Source: Neorhizobium tomejilense
GTDB taxonomy: Bacteria; Pseudomonadota; Alphaproteobacteria; Rhizobiales; Rhizobiaceae
Direction: 5' to 3'
Length of the DNA: 64,000 nucleotides
NCBI GenBank assembly: GCA_002968845.1
Contig: PVBG01000001.1
Coordinates: forward strand, 62,001-126,000
Part shown: piece after piece, positions 26,715 through 34,928 of the stretch
How positions within the stretch are numbered: the first letter of the stretch is position 1
Layout of the letters: every line of letters begins with the position of its first letter
Notes under the pieces: generated by a model
Told to the model about the DNA's origin: nothing
Database searches by the model: none
Seen by the model: the letters and a program-made list of their open reading frames with translations, nothing else
Translations under genes and position numbers: made by a program

Positions 26715-27809
26715 ATGGCCAAGCTTGAACTCAAAGACATCCGTAAATCCTTCGGCTCGGCCGAAGTCCTGAAGGGCATCGACCTGACGGTCGAAGACGG
26801 CGAATTCGTCGCCTTCGTCGGCCCGTCCGGCTGCGGAAAATCGACGCTGCTGCGGCTCATCTGCGGGCTCGACGAAATCACCTCAGGCAAAATGGCGATC
26901 GACGGCGAGTTGGTGAACGACGTGCCGCCGGCCAAGCGCGGTATCGCCATGGTCTTCCAGTCCTATGCGCTCTATCCGCATATGACGGTTGCCGAGAACA
27001 TGGGCTATGCGCTGCGGCTTGCCGGCACGCCGAAGCCGGAGATCGATGCGCGTGTCGGCCAGGCGGCGAAGAAGCTCCGCATCGATACCTATCTGGAACG
27101 CAAGCCCCGCCAGCTCTCCGGTGGCCAGCGCCAGCGCGTCGCGATCGGCCGCGCCATCGTTCGCGAACCGCGTATCTTCCTGTTCGACGAGCCGCTTTCC
27201 AACCTCGACGCCTCGCTGCGCGTGGAAATGCGTATCGAGATCGCCCGCATGAAGGATACGCTCGGCACGACAATGGTCTACGTCACCCACGACCAGATCG
27301 AGGCGATGACGCTGGCCGACAAGATCGTGGTGCTGAATTCCGGCCGTGTCGAACAGATCGGCTCGCCGCTCGATCTCTACAACAAGCCGGTGAACCGCTT
27401 CGTGGCGGGCTTCATCGGCTCGCCGCGCATGAATTTCCTGAAGCTCGGTGCTAGAAAGGGCGAGGGCGCGTTCACTGTCCCGGGCTGCGAAGTCCGCTTG
27501 CCGCGTAACCTGTCTTCAGCGCCGGCTGAGATCGGCATCCGGCCGGAGCATGTGGAGCTGGTGAGCCATGGCGCCCCGGATTCGCTCGCTGGGACCGTTA
27601 CCATGACCGAACATCTCGGCAGCGACACCTATGCCTATGTGGCGCTCGAAGGCTCCGAGGAGATGGTCGTGGTGCGGCTTTCCGGCGACCGGGCCGTCAA
27701 GCGCGGGGAACCGATCGGCGTCCATGTCGATCCGGCCATGATCCACGTCTTTTCCGCTGATGGCCTGTCACTGGCTTCGGCGCGTCCAGTCGCCCTGGAG
27801 GCCGCATGA
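26715..27809 (+). CDS. CUT1 ABC transporter ATP-binding protein (UgpC/MsmK-like)
   Basis: 364 residues from the ATG at 26715. Walker [10 protein letters not shown], signature LSGGQRQR, Walker [14 protein letters not shown] and H-loop VTHDQIEA are present. A C-terminal TOBE/OB regulatory domain of about 120 residues follows ([14 protein letters not shown]). This is the usual ATPase of sugar importers. It should serve the binding protein and permeases at 28698-31996, where no other ATPase gene exists. Because such ATPases can be shared, it could also power the importer at 54-57 kb, which lacks its own. Its stop overlaps the SDR start (ATGA). Confidence 0.92.
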   Translation: MAKLELKDIRKSFGSAEVLKGIDLTVEDGEFVAFVGPSGCGKSTLLRLICGLDEITSGKMAIDGELVNDVPPAKRGIAMVFQSYALYPHMTVAENMGYALRLAGTPKPEIDARVGQAAKKLRIDTYLERKPRQLSGGQRQRVAIGRAIVREPRIFLFDEPLSNLDASLRVEMRIEIARMKDTLGTTMVYVTHDQIEAMTLADKIVVLNSGRVEQIGSPLDLYNKPVNRFVAGFIGSPRMNFLKLGARKGEGAFTVPGCEVRLPRNLSSAPAEIGIRPEHVELVSHGAPDSLAGTVTMTEHLGSDTYAYVALEGSEEMVVVRLSGDRAVKRGEPIGVHVDPAMIHVFSADGLSLASARPVALEAA

Positions 27810-28612
27810 GCATCCATCCGGAACTCATCGCAAAGGCCGAGGTCGAGGCCGCCAAGTACCCCAGCCTCAAGGGCAGGGGCGTGCTGATCACCGGCGGCGG
27901 TTCGGGTATCGGAGCCTCGCTGGTCGAACATTTTTGCGCCCAGGGCTGCAGGGTCGGGTTCCTCGACCTTAATGCCAATGTCGCCGACGAGACGGCCGCG
28001 GTAGTCGCAAGAAAGACCGGCAACAAGCCGTTCCATGGTACCGCGGACCTGCGCGACATCGACGCCCTGAAGGACGGGATCGAGGCGCTGCGATCCGAAA
28101 TCGGACCGATCCGGGTGCTCGTCAACAATGCGGGCAATGACGATCGCATGCCGCTCGAAGACGTGACGCCGGACTATTGGGACGAGCGTTTCCAGACCAA
28201 CCTGCGCCATCAGTTCTTCGCGGTCCAGGCCGTTGTGCCGGAAATGGCGGAGGTCGGCGGCGGGTCGATCATCAACATGGGTTCGATCTCCTGGATGCGC
28301 GGCGCGGCCGGGCTGATCTTCTATACGACCGCCAAATCCGCCGTCATGGGCATGACCAAGTCGCTCGCCCGCGAATTGGGGACACGCAATATCCGCGTCA
28401 ACTCGATCGCGCCCGGCTGGGTGCTGACCGAGCGCCAGGTGGAGCGCGCCAAGCGCGTCTACCAGGGCAAGTTTTCCGAATACCTTGAGGTCCAGTGCCT
28501 CAAGGAGCATCTGCTGCCGCCCGATATCGCCCGCATGGCGCTGTTCCTGGCGGCAGACGATTCCCGCCTCATCACATCGCAGACATTCATCGTCGATGGA
28601 GGCGTCGTCTAA
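27806..28612 (+). CDS. Short-chain dehydrogenase (probable sugar 1-dehydrogenase)
   Basis: 268 residues, classical SDR. The NAD(P) motif is TGGGSGIG (29-36), NNAG at 107-110, and the catalytic Ser near MGSISW, Y173 and K177 (FYTTAKSAV). The acidic residue after strand 2 (FLDLN) favours NAD. In this cluster the likely reaction is oxidation of D-galactose (or L-arabinose/D-fucose) at C1 to the lactone, the step before the fused lactonase. The short N-terminal lead of 20 residues before the Rossmann fold is unusual but also seen in sugar dehydrogenases. It is coupled to the ATPase gene by a four-base overlap. Confidence 0.87.
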   Translation: MSIHPELIAKAEVEAAKYPSLKGRGVLITGGGSGIGASLVEHFCAQGCRVGFLDLNANVADETAAVVARKTGNKPFHGTADLRDIDALKDGIEALRSEIGPIRVLVNNAGNDDRMPLEDVTPDYWDERFQTNLRHQFFAVQAVVPEMAEVGGGSIINMGSISWMRGAAGLIFYTTAKSAVMGMTKSLARELGTRNIRVNSIAPGWVLTERQVERAKRVYQGKFSEYLEVQCLKEHLLPPDIARMALFLAADDSRLITSQTFIVDGGVV

Positions 28613-28658
28613 CGAGGGAAAGGCGGATACGGCGCTCGCCGCTTGACCTTTTTCAGGT

Positions 28659-28673
28659 TGAAACAGAGTTCCA
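28659..28673. promoter_or_regulatory. Second IclR-type inverted repeat, before the ABC binding-protein gene
   Basis: TGAAAC-AGA-GTTCCA has the same length and arms as the site in the fusion-gene promoter, with one mismatch. A TTGACC lies 10 bases upstream. It is 25 bases before the ATG at 28698 and so would cover the promoter or transcription start. Confidence 0.5.
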
Positions 28674-28697
28674 TCATCATCGTTTCGGGAGGATTTG

Positions 28698-29969
28698 ATG
28701 AACACCTTTACCAGACTGATCGGCACCGCCGCCGTCGCGCTTGCGCTCGGCTCCGGTGTCGCCAAGGCAGCCGACCTGAGCTTCATGAGCTTCACGTACG
28801 CGGAAGAAGCCAACAAGGCGATCGTCCAGGGCGTCCTGGACAATTTTCAGAAAACCGAGAAGCTGACGGTCGAGCCGCTCGGCTTTGCCTGGGGCGACAT
28901 GCAGAAGAACATCTTTCTGCGCGCCCGGTCGAAGACCCTGCCCGATGTCGCCCAGCTTTCTGAACGCTGGCTGCCGACTTTCGCGAGCCTCGACAATCTC
29001 GTCGACCTGAACACGGTCTACGGCAAGGACAAGCTCCAAGCGGCTTTCGCGCCGGATGCGCTCGCCATGGGCAATATCAACGGCAAGCAGCTTGCGCTGC
29101 CGCTTCTGTCCGGTTCGATCGGCATGGTGGCCAACAAGGAAGTGCTTGCAAAGGCCGGCATCAATGACGTGCCGAAAACTGTCGACGACTTCAAGAAAGC
29201 CCTTATCTCGGTGCGCGATAAGGTGCCCAACTCGGTGCCTTACTCCATGGCGACCAAGAACAACGGTTCGATCCTGATCGACTTCATGGTCTGGAACTGG
29301 GTGCATGGCGGCCGGATCATCGACGACGCCGGCAAGGTCGTCGTCGACAGCCAGCAGAGCCGCGATGCGCTCGGCTTCATGGTCGGCCTGCTGAAGGACC
29401 GGTTGGCCGCTCCTGAAATAGACCGCCCGGATTCGCGCCGCCTGCTGGCGCAGGGCGCTTCGGCCTTCTATCTCGACGCTCCGCAGACCCGGACTTTCCT
29501 GCGGGATTTCTCCGGCAAGGGCCAGGCCTTCGATGCCAACGTGCTGCCGATGCCGACACCTGTGCTGAAGGCTGGCGACAAGTCCGTTTCCGTCCAGTGG
29601 GGACATCTGCTCGTGCAGTTCGCCGCCGGCGGCAAGGCCAAGGCCGACGATCCGGCCGACAAGTTCCTGACCTACATCATTTCTGACAAGGTGCAGACGG
29701 ATCTTCCGTTGAAGATGAGCGCGCTGCCGGTCACCAAGTCCGCCCGCGCGGCGGTTGCCCACGACGCCTATCTCAAGAACTGGTCGGCCGCGACGGGTGA
29801 CGCCCGCCGCAACGAAGTCGGCATCTGGTCCAATGCCGCCGACCTCACCAACATCATCGGCGAGGAAGTGCAGGGCGCGCTGCTCGGCCAGAAGTCGGCC
29901 GACGATGCCATCAAGTCCATGCAGGCTCGGCTGACGACCAGCATGGAGAAGGCGAAGAAGTCGGAATAG
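28698..29969 (+). CDS. CUT1 ABC transporter sugar-binding protein (SBP family 1)
   Basis: 423 residues from ATG 28698 with GGGAGGA upstream. A signal peptide (MNTFTRLIGTAAVALAL..., cleavage after AKA) leads into a family-1 extracellular binding fold: FMSFTYAEEANKAIVQGVLDNFQ, TLPDVAQLSERWLPTFA, GKQLALPLLSGSIGMVANKEVL. It feeds the two permeases downstream, separated by an intergenic palindromic element. The expected cargo is a sugar or sugar acid of the galactose/galactonate pathway. The internal IclR-type site before the gene fits substrate-dependent control. Confidence 0.9.
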   Translation: MNTFTRLIGTAAVALALGSGVAKAADLSFMSFTYAEEANKAIVQGVLDNFQKTEKLTVEPLGFAWGDMQKNIFLRARSKTLPDVAQLSERWLPTFASLDNLVDLNTVYGKDKLQAAFAPDALAMGNINGKQLALPLLSGSIGMVANKEVLAKAGINDVPKTVDDFKKALISVRDKVPNSVPYSMATKNNGSILIDFMVWNWVHGGRIIDDAGKVVVDSQQSRDALGFMVGLLKDRLAAPEIDRPDSRRLLAQGASAFYLDAPQTRTFLRDFSGKGQAFDANVLPMPTPVLKAGDKSVSVQWGHLLVQFAAGGKAKADDPADKFLTYIISDKVQTDLPLKMSALPVTKSARAAVAHDAYLKNWSAATGDARRNEVGIWSNAADLTNIIGEEVQGALLGQKSADDAIKSMQARLTTSMEKAKKSE

Positions 29970-29983
29970 GTCGGCGATCGCGG

Positions 29984-30170
29984 GTGAGGGCGATCCCCTC
30001 ACTTGCGATTTCTAACACTTAGCTGCGCTAAGGTGTTGAAATCGCGTTCTCTCCCGCAAGGGGAGAGATACCGGTGCCGCAAACTCGGCGTTCTACCTCT
30101 CCCCTTGCGGGAGAGGTTACAAAATCACGATCTTAGCTTCAGCTAAGTCGTAGATTTTGTTGGTGAGGGG
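29984..30170. repeat. Nested palindromic intergenic element (RIME-like)
   Basis: Four stem structures lie in 187 bases. They are: GTGAGGG/CCCCTCAC at the left; GCGATTTC ... GAAATCGC hairpin (30005-30046); a perfect 19-bp inverted pair at 30049-30067 and 30097-30115 (CTCTCCCGCAAGGGGAGAG); and AAAATC/CTTAGC ... GCTAAG/GATTTT (30121-30158). The outer CCCCTCAC (29995-30002) is matched by GTGAGGGG (30163-30170). This is the layout of the rhizobial intergenic mosaic elements, repeated in many Rhizobiaceae genomes. It lies between the binding protein and permease genes and may act as a transcript processing or attenuation site. Confidence 0.75.
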
Positions 30171-30225
30171 ACCGTACTTGCACAGGTCCCAAACTCGAAA
30201 GTGTATCGAACAGGAAATAGCCTCT

Positions 30226-31158
30226 ATGGCCGTGATCGAAAACAATGTCGGTGCCTATCCGGTCTCGCCGCATGCGAATCGCGGGGGCCTGAAAGCGGGG
30301 CAGAACCGCATCGGGCTGCTTCTGCTGCTGCCGGCGGCGATCGCCTTTGCCGCGGTCATCCTCTATCCGTTTCTGTCGGCGCTTGGCCTGTCGCTGTTCG
30401 AATACACGGTCGAGATGATGGAGCCGCGCTTCATCGGCTTCGAGAATTTTGTGAAGATCGCTTCGGACCCCGATGTCTGGGCGGCGTTCTGGACGACGGC
30501 CATCTATGTGGTGTTGACGACAACGGGCACGCTGGTCGCCGGTCTCGGCTGGGCGCTGATCATGAACCAGCCGTTTACCGGTCGTGCGGTGCTGCGGTCG
30601 CTGTCGCTGCTGCCCTGGGTGCTGCCCTCGACGGTCAGCGCCTTCATCTGGGGCTGGATCTTCAATTCCCGCTACGGCGTGCTCAACGCCTTCCTGATGG
30701 AGCTTGGCCTGATCGACTACCCGCAGGCCTGGTTGTCGACACCTGAAGGCGCCATGCTCGCGGTGGTGCTGACCAAGATCTGGCTCTCCATCCCGCTTTT
30801 CATGTCCTTCTTCCTGGCCGGCCTGCAGAACCTCGACAAGGAGCAGATCGATGCGGCGCGCGTCGACGGCGCCGGCAACTGGGCGGTGCTGCGCGACCAT
30901 ATCCTGCCGCATCTGCGCCCGGTCCTGATGATCGTCGTGGTTCTCGGCGTGATCGGCAATCTGCAGCAGTTCGACACCATTTACGCGCTGACCGGTGGTG
31001 GGCCGGTGCGGGCGACGACGGTTCTGTCCGTCGAGGTCTATCGCCGCGCTTTCGAGCAGTGGGATATCGGCTTTGCCTCCGCCGTCGGCGTGCTCTGGGT
31101 TGCGGCGCTCCTGCCGCCTGCCTTCCTCTATCTGCGCATGCTGGTGAAAGGAAACTGA
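30226..31158 (+). CDS. CUT1 ABC transporter permease (MalF-like)
   Basis: 310 residues from the ATG at 30226; a GTG further upstream would begin inside the palindromic element and is rejected. Six predicted helices, the first at GLLLLLPAAIAFAAVILYPF. The coupling motif is DAARVDGAGNWAVLRDHILPHLRP, and the membrane part ends in YRRAFEQWDIGFASAVGVLW, typical of sugar permeases of the MalF group. It pairs with the MalG-like protein directly downstream (1-base gap). Confidence 0.9.
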   Translation: MAVIENNVGAYPVSPHANRGGLKAGQNRIGLLLLLPAAIAFAAVILYPFLSALGLSLFEYTVEMMEPRFIGFENFVKIASDPDVWAAFWTTAIYVVLTTTGTLVAGLGWALIMNQPFTGRAVLRSLSLLPWVLPSTVSAFIWGWIFNSRYGVLNAFLMELGLIDYPQAWLSTPEGAMLAVVLTKIWLSIPLFMSFFLAGLQNLDKEQIDAARVDGAGNWAVLRDHILPHLRPVLMIVVVLGVIGNLQQFDTIYALTGGGPVRATTVLSVEVYRRAFEQWDIGFASAVGVLWVAALLPPAFLYLRMLVKGN

Positions 31159-31159
31159 G

Positions 31160-31996
31160 ATGTTCGACCTTTCCTCCCGTCAGGCAAAAATCGTCTTCTT
31201 TGCCGCCCTCGCTGTGATCGGCTTCTTCCTGTTCTTCCCGCTCTACTGGCTGGTGATCTCGTCCCTGAAGGCGAATGCCGAGCTTTACCGGGTGGTGCCG
31301 ACGCCGTTTCCGACCATGCCGAGCCTCGAGCATTTCATCCGGGCGCTGACCACCGGCAAGCTGCCGATGTACCTGATGAACAGCCTGATCACCTCGACCT
31401 GCAGCGCCGCGCTGGTGACGCTGCTGGCGCTCTATGCCGGCTTCAGCTTCGCCAAATACCGTTATTTCGGTCGCCAGCCGGTGATGCTGTTCATGCTCTC
31501 GGCGCAGATGTTTCCGTTCGGCCTGCTGCTGATCTCGATCTACCCGCTGATGAGCGAACTGAACCTGCTCGACACCCGGCCGGGACTGATCCTCAGCTAT
31601 ATCGTCTTTGCGCTGCCGGTCTCGACCTACATGCTCTACAGCTACTTTACCCAGGTGCCGGACGAGCTGATCGATGCGGCGCGGGCGGATGGTGCGAGCG
31701 ATCTCCGGATCTTCCACACGATCGTCATCCCGATCTCGATCCCCCCGATCGTCACGGTGTTCCTCTATTCCTTCATGTGGTCCTGGAACGACCTTCTCTA
31801 TTCGATGACGCTGATCGTCTCGGACGAGAAGCGCACCATCGGCCCGGGCCTGCTTCTCACTTACCTCAACGAGGTCAATTCCGACTGGGGCGGCGCCATG
31901 GCGGCATCGCTGATCGCGTCCGCGCCCATCGTTGCGGCCTTCATGTTCCTCCAACGTTATTTCATTCAGGGCGTCACCGCCGGAGCAGTCAAATGA
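31160..31996 (+). CDS. CUT1 ABC transporter permease (MalG-like)
   Basis: 278 residues, six helices. It starts with a short cytoplasmic tail then FFAALAVIGFFLFFPLYWLVISSLK. The MalG signature is visible as YSYFTQVPDELIDAARADGASDLRIFHTIVIPIS. Its stop overlaps the start of the DapA-family gene by ATGA, so the sugar importer and the catabolic enzymes are one operon. Confidence 0.9.
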   Translation: MFDLSSRQAKIVFFAALAVIGFFLFFPLYWLVISSLKANAELYRVVPTPFPTMPSLEHFIRALTTGKLPMYLMNSLITSTCSAALVTLLALYAGFSFAKYRYFGRQPVMLFMLSAQMFPFGLLLISIYPLMSELNLLDTRPGLILSYIVFALPVSTYMLYSYFTQVPDELIDAARADGASDLRIFHTIVIPISIPPIVTVFLYSFMWSWNDLLYSMTLIVSDEKRTIGPGLLLTYLNEVNSDWGGAMAASLIASAPIVAAFMFLQRYFIQGVTAGAVK

Positions 31997-32904
31997 CCAA
32001 GATTTTAGCCGGAGCTTTCCCCGTTCTTCCCACACCGTTCCGCGACGACGGATCGATCGACGAGGCGGACTTCCTGTCGATCATCGATTTCGCGTTGGAG
32101 AGTAACGTTGACGGCGTTGTGTATCCCGGTGTCGCCAGCGAGGTGGACACGCTGACGCCGGAGGAGCGCAAGCGGCAGGTCGAGGTGCTTGCGGATCGGA
32201 TCGGCGGACGCATCCCGATCATTATCGGCGCCAGCGATCCGGACCCGAAGGCTGCGGCGAAACATGTGGCGCAGGCGGCCGAGATCGGGGCAGGGGCGGC
32301 GATGGTGATGGCGCCGTTGTCTCTCGGTAACGACATCGCTGCCCAGACCGCCTATTTCAGGGAAGTGGCGGCTGATGCGGGTGTGCCGATCATGCTGCAG
32401 AACCAGCCGAAGCCGATCGGCGCGGGGCTGACGCCGGAAGAAGTGGCGGCGGTTGCCAATGCCGTGCCGGAAATTCGCTACGTGAAGGAGGAGACCGCGC
32501 CCTGCGGCCAGCATCTCACACGCATCAAGGCTGCTGCCAACGGCTCCCTCGATGCGATCTTCGGCGGCGCCGGCGGACGTTACGTTACCGATGAACTGGC
32601 GCGCGGTGCGGCCGGCACCATGCCTGCTGCAGAGCTTGCCGATATCCATGCTCAGATGATCCATGCCTGGCAGAAGGGCGATGTCGCGACGACACGAAAA
32701 CTCTATAACGTCTCTCTGCCGCTTCTGAATTTCCAGGCCATCTTCCGTATGCACATGACGAAGGAAGTGCTGCGCCGCCGAGGTGTGATCAAGCACACGT
32801 TCGTGCGCGGCAAGGGGCCGAAATTCGACGAGGGCGATGCCAAGGAACTGGCGTTGCTTCTGGCGGAGGCCGATCTGCCCTATACCAATCACAAGCCGAA
32901 CTGA
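31993..32904 (+). CDS. DapA-family (dihydrodipicolinate synthase/N-acetylneuraminate lyase superfamily) aldolase or dehydratase
   Basis: 303 residues with the class I (beta/alpha)8 fold. The Schiff-base lysine is K165 in RYVKEETAP. The substrate-carboxylate loop GVASEVDTLTPEER takes the place of the GTTGE loop of DapA. At the position of the conserved active-site tyrosine (YN.P in DapA) the sequence reads LQNQP, so Tyr is replaced by Gln (Q136). This is known in branches of the family that act on 2-keto-3-deoxy sugar acids. It is coupled to the transporter and followed by an enolase-superfamily dehydratase, so it probably cleaves or dehydrates the keto-deoxy acid made by that enzyme. Confidence 0.85.
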   Translation: MTKILAGAFPVLPTPFRDDGSIDEADFLSIIDFALESNVDGVVYPGVASEVDTLTPEERKRQVEVLADRIGGRIPIIIGASDPDPKAAAKHVAQAAEIGAGAAMVMAPLSLGNDIAAQTAYFREVAADAGVPIMLQNQPKPIGAGLTPEEVAAVANAVPEIRYVKEETAPCGQHLTRIKAAANGSLDAIFGGAGGRYVTDELARGAAGTMPAAELADIHAQMIHAWQKGDVATTRKLYNVSLPLLNFQAIFRMHMTKEVLRRRGVIKHTFVRGKGPKFDEGDAKELALLLAEADLPYTNHKPN

Positions 32905-32914
32905 GCTAGAACCC

Positions 32915-34096
32915 ATGCCGAAAAACGTCGTCGATGCGATCGTCTCGGTCGAGACCTTCATCATCTCCATTCCCCGCGAGGTGCCCTATCTCGGACCTCT
33001 GAAGGAAGGCGAGGCGATCAACGCGCGCGGTTACCTGATCCGCAAGGGCAACCGCACCATCTATCCCTCGACCGACATGACGCTGCTGATCAAGGTCACC
33101 GGCGAGAGCGGCAAGGTCGGTTGGGGCGAGTGTTATGGGATCGTCGCGCCGGAGGCGACCAAAGCGATCATCGACGACGTGCTCGGCCCGGTCATCATCG
33201 GCCGCGATCCGGGCGATGCGGCAGTCATCCACGAGGACCTCTACGACCTGATGCGGGTGCGCGGTTTCTTCGGCGGCTATTATCTCGACGCGCTGGCAGG
33301 CGTCGACATCGCGCTCTGGGATTTGACCGGCAAGAACCTCGGGGTGCCGGTCTCGACACTGCTCGGCGGGCGACGGCACGATACGATCCGCGCCTATGTC
33401 TCGGGCCTGCCGAAAGCGACGCTGAAGGAGCGTTGCGATCTGGCCGTCCATTGGGTCGGCAGGGGCTACAAGGGCATCAAGTTCGCGGCTGTGGTCTCCG
33501 AGGAGGATATCGTCAAGGAAATGGCGGCTCTGCGCGAAGCGGTCGGGCCGGATATCGACCTGATGGTCGACCTGCACTGGAAATTCGAGGCGGGCGAGGC
33601 GATCCGCATCATCCGGCGGCTGGAGCCCTACAATCTCTATTTTGCCGAAGCGCCGGTGCAGCCGGAAAACCTCGAGGGCCAAGCGCGGGTTGCGGCCGGC
33701 ATCGGCGTGCCGCTGGCGCTCGGCGAGGAATTGCGCACCACCTATGAATACAGGCCGCGTTTTGAAAAGCGGGCGATGAGCATCGTGCAGCCGGAAATGG
33801 GCCATACGGGCATCACCGAGTTCATCCGCATCGGCCAGATGGCGCAGGCCTTTCACATGAACATCATGCCGCACGCATCGATCAGCGTCGGCATTTTCAT
33901 GGCGGCGAGCCTGCAGGCGTCGTCGGCGCTGCAGAACGTGCGCTATCACGAATACCAGCACTCGATCTTCGACCGGAACCTTACCTATACGAAGGGCGAC
34001 ATGGCTTCGGGCGAGGGCACCTATGTGGTGCCGACCGGTGCCGGTCTCGGCGTCGAGCCGAAGGAGGACGTGTTCGAGTTTGTCGTCAGACGGTGA
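32915..34096 (+). CDS. Enolase-superfamily (mandelate racemase type) dehydratase, second copy
   Basis: 393 residues from the ATG at 32915. The capping domain is followed by the barrel with metal ligands D219 (MVDLHW), E245 (FAEAPVQPE) and E271 (LGEE), and a His base H320 in MPHASIS. Near the second strand the motif is YKGIKF, with only one lysine in the KxK position. The metal set is complete. Its place at the end of the galactose-type import operon, after the DapA-family enzyme, suggests dehydration of an aldonic or aldaric acid. It differs clearly from the DgoD-like enzyme at 23679 and from Gci at 48459, so three distinct MR-type enzymes lie in this window. Confidence 0.85.
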   Translation: MPKNVVDAIVSVETFIISIPREVPYLGPLKEGEAINARGYLIRKGNRTIYPSTDMTLLIKVTGESGKVGWGECYGIVAPEATKAIIDDVLGPVIIGRDPGDAAVIHEDLYDLMRVRGFFGGYYLDALAGVDIALWDLTGKNLGVPVSTLLGGRRHDTIRAYVSGLPKATLKERCDLAVHWVGRGYKGIKFAAVVSEEDIVKEMAALREAVGPDIDLMVDLHWKFEAGEAIRIIRRLEPYNLYFAEAPVQPENLEGQARVAAGIGVPLALGEELRTTYEYRPRFEKRAMSIVQPEMGHTGITEFIRIGQMAQAFHMNIMPHASISVGIFMAASLQASSALQNVRYHEYQHSIFDRNLTYTKGDMASGEGTYVVPTGAGLGVEPKEDVFEFVVRR

Positions 34097-34163
34097 CAGG
34101 ATCGACGTCGACTGCTGAATGGGCTGTCGGCGCATGGCGACTGCAGCGCAGCGCCTGAGATCA

Positions 34164-34823
34164 TCACCGTGCGGCATCTCGGAACGCTTCGAAGATCACC
34201 CGGTGGCCGGCGTCGTTGGGGTGGGTGATGTCGGGTGAGGCGAGGAGTCCGTCACCGTGCTCCATCATCCGTTCGTAGACCGGGGCATAGAAAACCGAAA
34301 ATTGCCGGGCAAGTTCGCGGACCGCTTCCACATAACGCTCAAAACCCTGGCGGGTCTGGCCGATGAACCCTGCGCTTCCAACCGAAAATCCGGCATCCGG
34401 AATATAGGGCGGGCTGCCGATCGCGATCCTTTGCCCGTGCCCGGCGGCGATCAGCCCTTTCAGGATACGGCTATAATCCCGCACGAAGCCTGCGACACTC
34501 ATAGTCTCGGGAGCCGCAGTGTAGCGAGCGTCATTGTAGCCGTAGAGGATCAGGATCGCGTCCTCGTGCGGCTGATCAAGAAGTGCTTGAACAAACCTCC
34601 CGACACCGTTGTTCAACCTCGGCTTTCCATCGACAAGCTTTGAGCCCTGCAGCACCGTTCCCGGGATGGCGTGATTGCGGATCGGGAAGCCTTCGACCGC
34701 ACTGGCAAACAGTGCCGGCCAGGCAAGTTCGGCCCGCGAGGCGTTGAAGCCGGCGGTGACGCTGTCGCCGAATACGCGGGTGCCGGAAATTTCCAGCGAT
34801 TTCAAATGCTCCGCAAACCTCAT
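34164..34823 (-). CDS. SGNH/GDSL-type esterase or acetylhydrolase
   Basis: 219 residues from the ATG at 34823, with GAAGGAAAG upstream. The block I motif is VFGDSVTAGFN (nucleophile S21); ILYGYND supplies the block III Asn; SPDITHPNDAGH near the C-terminus gives the Asp-His pair. No signal peptide is visible, so it acts in the cytoplasm. It is divergent from the LacI regulator and shares the operator region, so it is probably part of the same regulon. It could remove acetyl or other ester groups from an imported sugar. Confidence 0.85.
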   Translation of the reverse strand: MRFAEHLKSLEISGTRVFGDSVTAGFNASRAELAWPALFASAVEGFPIRNHAIPGTVLQGSKLVDGKPRLNNGVGRFVQALLDQPHEDAILILYGYNDARYTAAPETMSVAGFVRDYSRILKGLIAAGHGQRIAIGSPPYIPDAGFSVGSAGFIGQTRQGFERYVEAVRELARQFSVFYAPVYERMMEHGDGLLASPDITHPNDAGHRVIFEAFRDAAR

Positions 34824-34845
34824 CAACTTTCCTTCATTTTCCCGC

Positions 34846-34877
34846 TTGACAGCCGCCGCCATAAACTTGTTTATACG
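34846..34877 (+). promoter_or_regulatory. Candidate promoter of the LacI/FAD/ABC operon
   Basis: TTGACA (34846-34851) followed after 18-20 bases by TTTATA/TATACG (34870-34877). The LacI-type palindromes begin directly downstream, at about +1 or just before, a position expected for a repressor. Confidence 0.45.
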
Positions 34878-34903
34878 TATTAGCTGCTAATACGCATTAG
34901 CAG
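34876..34903. promoter_or_regulatory. Two overlapping palindromes, probable LacI-family operators
   Basis: CGTATTAGC-T-GCTAATACG (34876-34894) is a perfect inverted repeat with a one-base centre. CTGCTAAT-ACGC-ATTAGCAG (34884-34903) is a second perfect one that shares 11 bases with the first. The second is even-sized with a CG at its centre, as in typical LacI operators. Both are 25-50 bases before the LacI GTG start. Confidence 0.65.
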
Positions 34904-34928
34904 TCAAGAGGAAGAGGGAGGATGTTGC

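Noticed and set aside
30049..30115. The 19-bp inverted repeat pair read as a CRISPR or IS end
   Set aside because: Only one pair, in inverted orientation, with no spacer array, no transposase and no target duplication visible.
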